DNA of 64,000 nucleotides from Jannaschia sp. CCS1 (lineage in GTDB: Bacteria > Pseudomonadota > Alphaproteobacteria > Rhodobacterales > Rhodobacteraceae), in assembly GCF_000013565.1 (NCBI RefSeq), contig NC_007802.1, positions 3,100,001-3,164,000 of the forward strand. The letters are read 5' to 3'. Position 1 is the first letter of the stretch; every line of letters begins with the position of its first letter. The translations under genes and the position numbers were made by a program. Below the pieces are notes generated by a model that searched no databases, was not told where the DNA came from, and worked only from the letters and a program-made list of their open reading frames with translations. Positions 35,690-44,273 of the stretch are shown piece by piece.

Positions 35690-36451
35690 ATGACCACCCC
35701 AGACCATGAAACACCCTTTCCACGCCCCTTGTCTGGCGCGCGGCTGGACCACGTGCCGCCTGCTCTGCTGCCGCCCCGCACCGCTCTGGAAGGCCGGGAT
35801 GTCGTGCTGGAACCGATGAATGCAGCCGTCCATGCGGAGGATCTTTTTGCCGAGTCCCATGGCACCATCGAAGGCCTGAAGATATGGGATTACATGACCT
35901 ATGGCCCCTGGAGCGATTTAGAAAGCTACGCCGGCACGCTGCGCGATCAATCGGCAGCCCATGACCCGCTGTTCTACGCAATCCGATCCCGTGACAGCGG
36001 GCGCGCTTGTGGGCAAGCGAGTTTCCTCGACACGGATGCAAAGAACGGTGTGACCGAGATCGGGCATATCTGGTTTGGCCCAACGCTCCAACGCACGCGC
36101 GGCGCGACCGAGGCGCTGTTTCTGATGCTGTGTCACGCCATGGATGATCTGGGCTACCGGCGGATGCAATGGCGCTGCAATGCACTCAACGCCAAATCAC
36201 GGGCCGCCGCGCGCAGGCTGGGTTTCCGGTTTGAAGGGATCTTCTACAACAACCTGATCTTCAAGGGCCGCAACCGTGACACCGCGTGGTACTCCATCCT
36301 CGATGACGAATGGCCAGAGATACGCGACCGGATCAGCACTTGGTTGCGGGATGATAATTTCGGCAGCGACGGCAGGGCCAAATCCTCCCTCAGCGACGCG
36401 ATGCAGAACAGATCGCCATCGACCCGTGGCCAATTGGCAGAGCCGGAGTAG
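35690..36451 (+). CDS. GNAT family N-acetyltransferase (RimJ/RimL type)
   Basis: A 253-residue acyltransferase that moves an acetyl group from acetyl-CoA to an amine. The N-terminal 40 residues are a variable lead. The GNAT core runs about 40-215, with GRDVVLEPMN, YAIRSRDSGRACGQASF, IGHIWFGPTLQRTRGATEAL (acetyl-CoA binding region) and NAKSRAAARRLGFRFEGIF. The last 30 residues are polar and probably disordered. ATG 35690 follows AGGAAAG. It lies 52 bases after the cupin gene and six before the LysE gene, so the three are likely one transcript. Confidence 0.88.
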   Translation: MTTPDHETPFPRPLSGARLDHVPPALLPPRTALEGRDVVLEPMNAAVHAEDLFAESHGTIEGLKIWDYMTYGPWSDLESYAGTLRDQSAAHDPLFYAIRSRDSGRACGQASFLDTDAKNGVTEIGHIWFGPTLQRTRGATEALFLMLCHAMDDLGYRRMQWRCNALNAKSRAAARRLGFRFEGIFYNNLIFKGRNRDTAWYSILDDEWPEIRDRISTWLRDDNFGSDGRAKSSLSDAMQNRSPSTRGQLAEPE

Positions 36452-36457
36452 CGTGAC

Positions 36458-37096
36458 ATGTTCGAGGTCTCATTGCCCTTCATCGCCTACGTTGTCGCAT
36501 TGGGTGTCGCGGCGGCGATCCCCGGACCCGGCGTTGCCGCGCTGGTCGGGCGGTCGCTAGCGCAAGGCGCGCGTACCTCTCTGCCGTTCATCATCGGCCT
36601 CGCGTTAGGCGATGTCGTGTTCCTCACAATCGCCATTCTCGGCCTCGCAACACTTGCGAACACTGCGGCGGGTCTGTTCCTCGTCGTAAAGATCATGGGT
36701 GCGCTCTACCTGCTCTACCTCGGATGGCGGTTCTGGACCGCTGAAATTGCGCGCATCGACCTTGCAGGACGTCCACCAATCGGTTCGTGGTCAGGCGCAG
36801 TCGCCGGTCTGGCCGTGACCCTTGGCAACCCCAAAACGGTGGTGTTCTACCTCGCGCTTGTTCCCAACGTCATTGACCTTGAACAGGTCGGCCTCTCCAG
36901 CTGGCCCATCCTGAGTGTACTGACGATACTTGTGCTGCTTGCCGTCCTGATCCCCTATGCAGCCCTCGCGGATCGGTTGCGGCAATTCTTCGCCAGCAGC
37001 CGTGCGCGCCGTCGCCTCAACCGCGGGGCGGCCATGGCCATCGGCGGGGCGGGCATCGCGATCCTGTCCGACGCGGCAATTGAACTGCGACGCTAG
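36458..37096 (+). CDS. LysE/RhtB family amino-acid exporter
   Basis: A 212-residue inner-membrane protein with six predicted helices. It has the conserved AAAIPGPGVAALVGRSLAQG loop after helix 1, LGWRFWTA, and LAVTLGNPKTVVFYLALVPN. Members export amino acids such as lysine, threonine, homoserine or leucine. It begins six bases after the acetyltransferase stop, which suggests modification and export of the same amino compound. Confidence 0.93.
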   Translation: MFEVSLPFIAYVVALGVAAAIPGPGVAALVGRSLAQGARTSLPFIIGLALGDVVFLTIAILGLATLANTAAGLFLVVKIMGALYLLYLGWRFWTAEIARIDLAGRPPIGSWSGAVAGLAVTLGNPKTVVFYLALVPNVIDLEQVGLSSWPILSVLTILVLLAVLIPYAALADRLRQFFASSRARRRLNRGAAMAIGGAGIAILSDAAIELRR

Positions 37097-37157
37097 CGAC
37101 GGCGGGATTTTTGCGACCAAACACGGCGGATCTGCGTTCATATCAAAGGAGAGCGAG

Positions 37158-38252
37158 ATGACACGACCCCTTGCTGCACCCCGCCAAAGACTGAGGGCGC
37201 GCGACCCGTTTGCCCGCGCGGTTGCGGCCGCATGCCTATCCGTTTTCATAGCCATGTCTGCCGCGCCAGCCGATGCGGATGATCTGCGCGGAAGGGACGA
37301 CCCTGACGTCCAGACCGCCCTTGCGGTGTGGCTCGACGGGGATGACGCGACCTCCCTTCCACGCCTCTCCCAACTGGCCATTGCAGGCAACCGGGCCGCA
37401 CGCCTGTTTCTGGCGCGGATCGAGATGGTGGACCGGGGCCATTCGGACTTCCGTCTGTCTTTGTCCCTGCAAGAGGTGCGCGACTTGTTTCGCGCTCCGC
37501 CAGATGGCGGCGTGTTTCGCCAGACATGGTTTTCGGTGGAGCGTGAGGCGGGCAATCACCTCGCCGCCTTGCTGTCCGACGCGACCCTGCCCATGCCCAA
37601 CCTGCCTGTGATCTCTGCCTTGCGCGCTGCCGGCGAACACCAGGCAACCGATCACCCCACGCGCATTATCGGGTTCAATGGGTCCAATACACAGCGGCAC
37701 GCGGCCCTGGAAAGTGGTCTCCTGTTGCCCGAACTTGTTCCCTATGTGCAGTTCCACATGGACCCGGAGCCACTGGGCGATGGGCTCACGGCATTACGCC
37801 ACATCATCGGGCGGAATTTGTCGGAAGCCGAACTTACTGACCCCGACACGACGGACATGGCACGGCTGATGAGCCTGGGTTTTGGATACCAGGCAATAGA
37901 GCGTGAGAACATTTGGTTTGGCGACGTCTCGGCGTGGTTGATGTCACATCCGTCAATGCAGCCGATCGCCAACCTGTGCGCACAAACCTGTGGCAACGAT
38001 GCCGATCATTGCGCCATGACGGTAATGGCGCTGACGGCTGGGTATTACGAAGTGATCCGGCTGGACAGCCCGTTGGAAAACGTGATCTCGCAGGCGCGGT
38101 TCCTGTCCAGCCTGCGCGCGCAGAATTGGGCACTTCGCCGCGCCGCATTAACGGCATATGAGCTGACCGCCGAACCTTTTGAGATTGACGCCATCCGAGA
38201 TGAAAACATCTGCGTGGCGGATATGATCGCGCAGGTGAGATCTGGACGATAG
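37158..38252 (+). CDS. secreted protein of unknown function
   Basis: A 364-residue protein with an arginine-rich N-terminus and a hydrophobic stretch (AVAAACLSVFIAMSAAPADA, about 23-42) that fits a long signal peptide cleaved near residue 42. The mature part looks alpha-helical, with repeat-like helices around ATSLPRLSQLAIAGNRAARLFLARIEM, which may be Sel1/TPR-like. Two cysteine pairs (LCAQTCGNDADHCAM) suggest disulfides in the periplasm. I do not recognise a family. AAAGGAGAG precedes ATG 37158. It follows the LysE gene by 61 bases but may be transcribed separately. Confidence 0.75.
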   Translation: MTRPLAAPRQRLRARDPFARAVAAACLSVFIAMSAAPADADDLRGRDDPDVQTALAVWLDGDDATSLPRLSQLAIAGNRAARLFLARIEMVDRGHSDFRLSLSLQEVRDLFRAPPDGGVFRQTWFSVEREAGNHLAALLSDATLPMPNLPVISALRAAGEHQATDHPTRIIGFNGSNTQRHAALESGLLLPELVPYVQFHMDPEPLGDGLTALRHIIGRNLSEAELTDPDTTDMARLMSLGFGYQAIERENIWFGDVSAWLMSHPSMQPIANLCAQTCGNDADHCAMTVMALTAGYYEVIRLDSPLENVISQARFLSSLRAQNWALRRAALTAYELTAEPFEIDAIRDENICVADMIAQVRSGR

Positions 38253-38704
38253 GCCATGCTGTCGGTTGTCCTGGGCCGGTTGCCATGCGCCGACGACCTG
38301 CCCGCCCCACCTCGCGTCGTTCGATTGATCACAAAGCCAGTCCAAACAGATCGCAGCGTCCTTGGTCAACTGTCCCCCTTGCCATACATGAATGTCTTGG
38401 CTTGGTGTCCCGAACGGTCGCACGGACGGTTCTGTCGATATCATCCCTTGCCGCGCAGATCACATCGCAGCAGCGATCTGGACGGGTGACGGCAACCTTA
38501 GTCGAAGCCGACCTATGGCGCGATTGATCACACTGCAAATACATGGCCCCTCCCATGACGTCCCCTCAGGGATCGCCGCACACAAGCAGATGTTGGTCGG
38601 ACCTCCGCCCCTCCCGCCGTATCGCCCAACAAAGTTTTTGCAGCGCCGGGGGCTTATTTGACGATCCCGCGCGCCTTGTCTTGAACGCAAACGCATTCAG
38701 GCCG
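38253..38704. other. 450 bp without recognisable feature
   Basis: Between the secreted unknown and the HxlR gene, which converge here, only short frames without codon bias occur. No hairpin with a T-run, repeat or RNA gene was seen. Confidence 0.5.
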
Positions 38705-39040
38705 TTACTCAGGCATCCCCCTGTTCGCCCCCAAATCACTCATTGCGGTGAGCACGGGAACCAGAGAGACGCCAGCTGTCGTCAAGGAATAGCAGACACG
38801 GACAGGCCCTTCGGCAAACACCTCCCTCTTCACCAAGCCGTCCTGTTCCAGCTCCCGAAGGGACCGCGTCAGCATGCGATCGAAGGCTTGTGGCAAAAGG
38901 CGTTTCAGTCCGGAAAACCGCTTCGTGCCGGACACAAGGTGAAACATCAGGATCGGCTTCCACTTGCCGCCAATCACGGCGACGGTGGCTTCCACGGCAC
39001 ACCGCGTCTGATCCGTTGGGGCATCACGACTTACATTCAT
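38705..39040 (-). CDS. HxlR family transcriptional regulator
   Basis: A 111-residue winged-helix regulator with the family signature CAVEATVAVIGGKWKPILMF at residues 14-33. It continues KRFSGLKRLLPQAFDRMLTRSLRELEQDGLV, then an EVFAEGPVRVCYSLT wing. Cysteine C14 matches the conserved redox-sensing cysteine in many members. It is divergent from a SnoaL-like pseudogene, and a perfect palindrome at 39030-39045 covers its start codon, so autoregulation is likely. A later start is unlikely because C14 would be near the N-terminus. Confidence 0.92.
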   Translation of the reverse strand: MNVSRDAPTDQTRCAVEATVAVIGGKWKPILMFHLVSGTKRFSGLKRLLPQAFDRMLTRSLRELEQDGLVKREVFAEGPVRVCYSLTTAGVSLVPVLTAMSDLGANRGMPE

Positions 39041-39045
39041 GTAAG
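39030..39045. promoter_or_regulatory. perfect 7-2-7 palindrome over the HxlR start codon
   Basis: CTTACAT-TC-ATGTAAG is exactly self-complementary. Its centre overlaps the HxlR ATG (38-40 in the local count). HxlR regulators bind short palindromes near their own promoters, so this is a likely operator shared with the divergent, now broken, gene. Confidence 0.6.
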
Positions 39046-39158
39046 GTGCTATTCTTCATGCAGGTCGCACGCAGATTGGCTTGTGCGTAGCTGATGTCCA
39101 TCACCCTCAACTCAAGGTCCGGACCATATCACATAAGTGCAAAGCTGCGACCGCAGTC

Positions 39159-39613
39159 GTGGCGATTTTACGTCTTACAGGAACCCAAGCCACGGCAACC
39201 GAAGCAGTCGATCTCATCACCACCTTTTATGAAACCGTAGACACAGCGTCAGAGCCGTCAAAGGACGTATCGGCTTTCTTTGCGGAAGGCTTTGTCGACA
39301 ATTACAGGCCATCCATTGCGCCACCCGGGTCCCTGACCGGGCGGTCGCCCTCAATTTGTATGACGCGCTGAAAACTGGGTTTCCCGATGCCGTTCACACT
39401 CTGGATATGCGGCACCCGGTTGGGCCAGACATGGCGATGGTCTACTGGACGTTTTCCGGCACCCACTCGGGCCCGTTCTTCGGCACATCTGCGAGCGGCC
39501 ATGAGATGTCCATCCATCGCGTTGATATATTCCGCGTCCGTGATGGCCAGTTTGTGAAGCGATGGCATGTCGAAGAACTGATGTCCCTGCTTCAACAGAT
39601 CGCGCCGCGATAA
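39159..39613 (+). pseudogene. SnoaL-like (polyketide cyclase/NTF2 fold) gene broken by a frameshift
   Basis: Two consecutive frames together make one SnoaL-family protein. The first (from GTG 39159 or earlier) reads TEAVDLITTFYETVD and ends VDNYRPSIAPPG. The second picks up in another register with VPDRAVALNLYDALKTGF and continues GPDMAMVYWTFSGTHSGPFF, HRVDIFRVRDGQFVKRWHVEE to the stop at 39613. The register changes between about 39310 and 39332, consistent with a single-base loss there. SnoaL-like proteins next to HxlR regulators are common in proteobacteria. A sequencing error is the alternative explanation. Confidence 0.75.
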
Positions 39614-39626
39614 AGCTGCGGCTGCC

Positions 39627-40247
39627 CTACGGTGCGATCGACAGGCTCATGCACCGCATCAGCCGCTCGACCGCGATGGCCTTGGCGTCGTCAGTCAGGC
39701 CAAGAGTGCCTGTCACGTCCGATTGCAACAGGCTGGCCAACTCGTGAAGCGCTGACCAGATATACATCGCATCGTGGCTGACGGGGTCTGCGATTGGATG
39801 ATCGAGATCTTTCAGTGTCACCCCGCCACGCCTGTCCTGCAGGATCGCGACCTGCGCCTGCGCCAGCATGTCGGGATGTGCCGCCCCGTCCGGCAGGGCC
39901 GTGTTGAACATCAGCTGACATAGAAACGGATAACTTTGAGCGAGCGCCAGGTAGGCCAGACCCATTTGGTAAAGGTCCTCATACGGATCGTCATGCGGCG
40001 GTCTTGCTGACAGGTGCTGCGCGAACCCCGCAAAACACCGGTCCACCACCGCCGCCAGACTATGATCGCGGGATGGAAAGTGCTTTTGCGGCGCCTGATG
40101 CGACACATTTAGACGCCGCGCCACTTCGCGCAGGCTCCGATGCTCGACCCCGCGCTCCTTGATGAGCGCGACTGCCTGCTCGATCAAAGCCTGTTCAAGG
40201 GGCTGTTTGTGGTGTGTTGGCATCGCGGTGCTGCGCCGCGCGGCCAT
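39627..40247 (-). CDS. TetR family transcriptional regulator
   Basis: A 206-residue regulator with an N-terminal helix-turn-helix (about 16-62) containing ERGVEHRSLREVARRLNVSHQAPQKHFPSRDHSLAAV-type sequence, and a WHG-like C-terminal domain (PYEDLYQMGLAYLALAQSYP). ATG 40247 is chosen because AGGA lies upstream; ATG 40223 is also possible and would remove eight residues. No divergent target is evident. It converges on the SnoaL-like pseudogene, 13 bases away. Confidence 0.87.
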   Translation of the reverse strand: MAARRSTAMPTHHKQPLEQALIEQAVALIKERGVEHRSLREVARRLNVSHQAPQKHFPSRDHSLAAVVDRCFAGFAQHLSARPPHDDPYEDLYQMGLAYLALAQSYPFLCQLMFNTALPDGAAHPDMLAQAQVAILQDRRGGVTLKDLDHPIADPVSHDAMYIWSALHELASLLQSDVTGTLGLTDDAKAIAVERLMRCMSLSIAP

Positions 40248-41030
40248 ACCTGTAATCGTCCTGGATCTCTGCCATGGTATCCGGGGCATGGGGAAAATCC
40301 CACCACCCCACCCCTTCCGCACCGGCAAGCGCCGGATTACGGGTGACCGACACCTCAATCAAATCAGACCCTCGGGACGCCACATTCCTGACCGGGCCTG
40401 TCCCTGTTGGCGCTGGTCATGAAAGCGGACCCTAAGGGTGTTCTCTGTCGAGTCCGATTGGGCTCACATTGCGGTCGTTCATGTATCAAGCCGCGAAGGC
40501 CCAATTGCCCCCGATGCTTTTTCCCAAGCGCAATGCCCACGCCTTCACCGATCTCTCTTGGGCGTCGCTTTCTCAACACCAATAATCCATTTTTCATATA
40601 ATATCAGTTACTTACTATAGTGCTCAACCTTGAGCATCCCCACGCGCACGCATCCAAAGGGGCGGCCCTTCTCCAAAAATCCGGCGTAGATAACAGCCAG
40701 AAGCGAACAAACCGTTTGGGCGCCTCGGTCGTGATTTCTGGGGTCACGTTCTCGCCGTTCGGGTGATCGGGTCAGACGGTCGAACTTGCGAACGATTGCG
40801 GCCTCTCTCTGGTCTGCGCTGTCCCAGACGGAGGGCGGCGATCGTGGTTTTCGTCGCCCTGTCACATCACAGTTCGATGCCGTCCCCGGACCGAGTGCAT
40901 CTGGCAGTCGTATGGCTGCGCCTTCGCGCGGGTCCTGTGACTGGCCTCGGAGCCATCGCGACAAGTTGGCACAGAAAATTGATCAACTTGCCCTGTAAGT
41001 CCCGACGCTTTCGCTATGTAATCCGGGGTC
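40248..41030. other. 780 bp without an intact gene; contains an AT-rich promoter-like patch
   Basis: Frames here are short and lack codon bias, apart from a minus-strand stretch near 40608-40720 whose translation (VIYAGFLEKGRPFGCVRVGM) looks like a decayed C-terminus. The segment 40575-40636 is much richer in A and T than its surroundings, with an exact TATAAT and an inverted repeat (listed separately). I looked for a Zur-type box before the metal operon at 41031 and did not find a convincing one. Confidence 0.45.
40597..40636. promoter_or_regulatory. TATAAT element followed by a perfect 7-2-7 inverted repeat
   Basis: TATAAT is exact at 40597-40602 on the plus strand. TGCTCAA-CC-TTGAGCA at 40621-40636 is perfectly self-complementary. 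The repeat would sit over the start of a transcript from that -10, as a repressor site would. No good -35 is present at 17 bases, and the first plus-strand gene is 395 bases away, so the target is unclear. Confidence 0.35.
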
Positions 41031-41642
41031 ATGACATCGACGCAGAAACATAGTCCCGTGAAGCGACGCGGTATTCCTCCGCTGGCGTTCGTTGGCGCGG
41101 CGTGTGTGGCGCTGGCCCTGATCGCCGGGGCTGCGACCTTCACATCATCGCGCGAGCCCGCCGTCTACGACCTCTCAGGTTTCGACCCGATGAGCGCTGA
41201 CGGGATGTCGGAGGAGTTCTTCCGCGTCGCGCCGGAGATGCTCACATCGGTCTACCGCGCCTTCAATGAGACCGACGAAGCCGCAATCTATGACAGTCTG
41301 GCGCAGGTCGCAGCGGGCGATGCACTGGAGGAGCTGTACCTCGAACGGGTCGGTGCGATGGTGGGCGGCGGGCTGGACCCGTCCGAGGAGGCGGATCAGC
41401 AGATCCATACGATGGAAATGATCCGCATCGACCAGGATCAAAACGGCGAGACATTTATCTGGAACTCCCGCTGGCGTGTCGTGGGAACCGTGGGCCACGC
41501 AACCCACATGCATGTGCGCGGAAACACATATGCGGCGGTTCTGACGGTGGAGCCGGTGGACGGCGCATGGCGCCTGACTGGCTTCGAGTTGACCGATGTG
41601 GATCGATCCGAGGCCGGAGAGTTGGTGGCTGCCGCCCCATGA
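41031..41642 (+). CDS. membrane-anchored protein with NTF2/Tim44-like periplasmic domain, metal operon
   Basis: A 203-residue protein with one N-terminal membrane helix (PPLAFVGAACVALALIAGAATF, about 16-37). The periplasmic domain contains LTSVYRAFNETDEAAIYDSL and a beta-rich C-terminal half with NSRWRVVGTVGHATHMHVRG and LTVEPVDGAWRLTGFEL, which suggests an NTF2/Tim44-like fold. The histidines in GHATHMHVRG could bind metal. It overlaps the ABC ATPase by four bases (ATGA), so it belongs to the transporter complex; its exact role is unknown. Confidence 0.75.
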   Translation: MTSTQKHSPVKRRGIPPLAFVGAACVALALIAGAATFTSSREPAVYDLSGFDPMSADGMSEEFFRVAPEMLTSVYRAFNETDEAAIYDSLAQVAAGDALEELYLERVGAMVGGGLDPSEEADQQIHTMEMIRIDQDQNGETFIWNSRWRVVGTVGHATHMHVRGNTYAAVLTVEPVDGAWRLTGFELTDVDRSEAGELVAAAP

Positions 41643-42313
41643 TCGAGTTGCGTGATATTTCCTTCTCCTACCCAAACGGAGATTTCCGTCTGTCCGTGCC
41701 AAGCCTTGATCTGGACGACGGCGAACGGGTCGCTGTTGTCGGGCCAAGTGGGACCGGCAAGACCACGCTCTTGAACCTGATCGCTGGCATTACGGTGCCC
41801 CAGGGTGGGCAAATCTCCATTGATGGCGACGCCATGACCGGACTGTCCGACGCCGCGCGCCGCACGTTTCGGGCCCGCAAGATCGGTTTCGTGTTCCAGG
41901 ATTTCGCCCTGCTCGACTATCTCAGCGCGCGGGAAAACATACTCTACCCGTTCCGCATCACCTCCGGCACGCCGCTGGATGCCGAGGCGCGCGCGCGGGC
42001 AGACCAACTGGCCGAGGCTTGCGGGCTGAAAGGCAAACTGTCTCGCCGTCCGGGCGCGCTCAGCCAAGGTGAACAGCAACGCGTGGCGCTGTGCCGGGCA
42101 TTGGTGCGTCAGCCCAAACTGATCCTTGCGGACGAGGCGACCGGCAATCTCGACCCCGAGAACAAATCTGCCATCCTCGACCTTTTGTTTTCCCGGACAC
42201 GGGAGGCGGGCGCGACGTTGCTCGCCGTGACCCATGATCACGATCTCCTGCCGCGCTTTGATCGCGTCATCGACTTCGCGGACTATCGGATGGCTGCGGA
42301 GGGCGTGGCATGA
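41639..42313 (+). CDS. ABC transporter ATP-binding protein of the LolD/MacB type
   Basis: A 224-residue single-domain ATPase. It has Walker A GPSGTGKTT (about 35-43), Q-loop FVFQDFALLDYLSARENIL, signature ALSQGEQQRVALCRAL (a Q replaces the usual second G of LSGGQ), Walker B LILADEATGNLDPE and switch histidine AVTHDHDLL. LolD-type ATPases work with FtsX-like permeases and usually do not import small solutes directly. It overlaps both neighbours by four bases, so the three products are made in step. Confidence 0.93.
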   Translation: MIELRDISFSYPNGDFRLSVPSLDLDDGERVAVVGPSGTGKTTLLNLIAGITVPQGGQISIDGDAMTGLSDAARRTFRARKIGFVFQDFALLDYLSARENILYPFRITSGTPLDAEARARADQLAEACGLKGKLSRRPGALSQGEQQRVALCRALVRQPKLILADEATGNLDPENKSAILDLLFSRTREAGATLLAVTHDHDLLPRFDRVIDFADYRMAAEGVA

Positions 42314-43467
42314 ACACGCTGTTCCTCGCCCTCTCCTATCTCAAATATCATTGGCTGCGCTCGGCCATTCTCGTGCTTGTGGCCGCAATGATCCTGTCGG
42401 TGCCGTTGATCAGCCAGGTTCTGCTGGACGGGGCACGCACATCCCTGACGGACCGGGCCGAGGCCACGCCACTGGTCCTTGGCAATCGCGGCAGCCAGCT
42501 CGATCTGGTGATGAACGCTCTCTATTTCTCGGACGACCGCGCAGAGCCCGTGACCATGGCCGCCACGGAAGAGGTCTGGGACAGTGCGACCGCTGTTCCA
42601 ATCCCGCTGAACACGGCGTTCGAGACGAATGGCGCGCGGATCGTGGGGACCAGCCTGGACTATTTCGAGTTTCGCGACCTGACGATTGCGGACGGACGCC
42701 AACTCGCCATATTAGGGGAGGCTGTACTGGGCGCTGCAACGGCACATCGACTTGGCCTGGGTCCCGGCGACACAATTGTCTCCGCGCCCCAGAACCTCTT
42801 TGATCTTGATGGCGTCTACCCGCTGGAGTTGAACATTGTCGGCGTGCTGGCTGCCACCGGCACACCTGATGACGAAGCGGTTTTCGTGGACATCGCCACA
42901 ACCTGGGTGATCTCTGGCATCGGCCACGGGCATGACGGGGTGGTGTCCGCAGATGCCGATGCGGACGAGGTGGTCGCCAATGCGGCGATCGTGGAATTCA
43001 ACCGCATCACGGCGGACAACATCGACAGCTTCCATTTCCACGGCGATCCCGCGACCTATCCTGTATCAGGCATCCTTGTTGTCCCCGATGATGACCGCGC
43101 GGGTACAATCCTGCGGGGCCGCTATCTGGACACCGCCAATCCCCTGCAAATCATCGTGCCGGAGGAGGTTGTCGGTGAACTGGTTGATCGCATTTTCCGC
43201 ATCAAGTCGCTTCTGGATGCGGTCACGCTGATTGTGGGCGCCGCGGCTTTGGCGGCGGTTGGACTTGCGGTCTTCCTGAGCTACCGTTTGCGGGCCCAAG
43301 AGATGCAGACGGCGTTCAAACTGGGAGCACGCCCCGGAATGATCCTTCGCCTGTTGGCCTCGGAAACGGTGATCTTGCTTACGTTTGCGGGGCTGATCGC
43401 GGTTGCCATCGTTTTGGCGGTGCAACAATCGGGTGATACAATCGTGGCCTGGCTGCTGGCCACATAA
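42310..43467 (+). CDS. FtsX-like ABC permease with a large periplasmic domain
   Basis: A 385-residue protein. One helix lies near residues 15-38 (LRSAILVLVAAMILSVPLISQ). A periplasmic MacB-type domain of about 255 residues follows, and then two C-terminal helices (AVTLIVGAAALAAVGLAVFLSY and ASETVILLTFAGLIAVAIVLA). MacB, LolC/E and FtsX proteins normally have four helices; the fourth is not visible here because the protein stops about 12 residues after the third. The loop FLSYRLRAQEMQTAFKLGAR between the last two helices resembles the ATPase-coupling segment. The periplasmic domain has many acidic residues (DADADE) and an FHFHGD motif. Confidence 0.88.
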   Translation: MNTLFLALSYLKYHWLRSAILVLVAAMILSVPLISQVLLDGARTSLTDRAEATPLVLGNRGSQLDLVMNALYFSDDRAEPVTMAATEEVWDSATAVPIPLNTAFETNGARIVGTSLDYFEFRDLTIADGRQLAILGEAVLGAATAHRLGLGPGDTIVSAPQNLFDLDGVYPLELNIVGVLAATGTPDDEAVFVDIATTWVISGIGHGHDGVVSADADADEVVANAAIVEFNRITADNIDSFHFHGDPATYPVSGILVVPDDDRAGTILRGRYLDTANPLQIIVPEEVVGELVDRIFRIKSLLDAVTLIVGAAALAAVGLAVFLSYRLRAQEMQTAFKLGARPGMILRLLASETVILLTFAGLIAVAIVLAVQQSGDTIVAWLLAT

Positions 43468-43502
43468 CATCAAGACCAACAGACATGACACGGGAGACTT
43501 CC

Positions 43503-44273
43503 ATGAAACTGACACTCGCAATTGCGCTGACAATGACCGCGCTGACCGCCGGAGCCGCATTGGCCCATTACGGGATGATCATCCCGTCTGATCCGATGAT
43601 CAGCCAGCAGGACGGACGCTCCGTCGCCCTTGAGGTGACGTTCTCGCATCCGTTTGAGTTGGACGGGATGGAGCTTGTGACGCCCGTGTCGTTTTCCGTC
43701 ACCCATGAGGGGGAAACGACGGATCTGCTGGAAGAATTGCAACCTGCAACGCTGATGGAGGCCGCGGGCTACACGCTCGACTACGATCTGGAGCGTCCCG
43801 GCACCTACATCTTTGCGATGGAGCCCCAGCCCTATTGGGAACCGGCGGAAGACAGCTACATCGTCCATTATACGAAGACCTATGTCAGCGCGTATGATGA
43901 CGATGAAGGCTGGGATGCCCTACTTGGCTTGCGCACCGAGATTGAACCGCTAACCCGCCCCTTCGGCATCTGGGAAGGCAACGTGTTCCAGGGCCGTGTC
44001 CTGCTGGAAGGCGAGCCCGTGCCCTTCGCTGAGGTCGAGGTTGAATACTTCAACCAAGACGGCTCTGCCACGTCACCCTCTGACCTGATGATCACCCAGA
44101 CCATCGTTGCCGATGCCGATGGCATCTTCAGCTATTCCACCCCCAACGCTGGCTGGTGGGGCTTTGCCGCGCTCAACACCGCGCCGGAAACCCTTGCGTT
44201 TGAGGGCGAGGAAAAGGCCGTTGAACTGGGCGCCGTGATCTGGGTCCACTTCGAGGAATGGACCGGTCAATGA
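43503..44273 (+). CDS. NikK-like DUF4198 periplasmic protein
   Basis: A 256-residue exported protein with a signal peptide to about residue 20 (TMTALTAGAALA). The mature N-terminus AHYGMIIPSDPMI starts with a histidine, which can be a metal ligand together with the free amine. DUF4198 features include EVTFSHPFELDGMELVTPVSF, PYWEPAEDSYIVHYTKTYV, EIEPLTRPFGIWEGNVFQGR and NAGWWGFAALN. The same family occurs as NikK in cobalt/nickel ECF uptake operons. ATG 43503 is placed after GGGAGA. It lies 35 bases after the permease and overlaps the next gene by four. Confidence 0.87.
   Translation: MKLTLAIALTMTALTAGAALAHYGMIIPSDPMISQQDGRSVALEVTFSHPFELDGMELVTPVSFSVTHEGETTDLLEELQPATLMEAAGYTLDYDLERPGTYIFAMEPQPYWEPAEDSYIVHYTKTYVSAYDDDEGWDALLGLRTEIEPLTRPFGIWEGNVFQGRVLLEGEPVPFAEVEVEYFNQDGSATSPSDLMITQTIVADADGIFSYSTPNAGWWGFAALNTAPETLAFEGEEKAVELGAVIWVHFEEWTGQ

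Noticed and set aside
40960-41030. Possible Zur box before the metal operon
   Set aside because: The AT-rich words here (for example CTATGTAATCC) do not form the symmetric GTTATA-type site expected in alphaproteobacteria.
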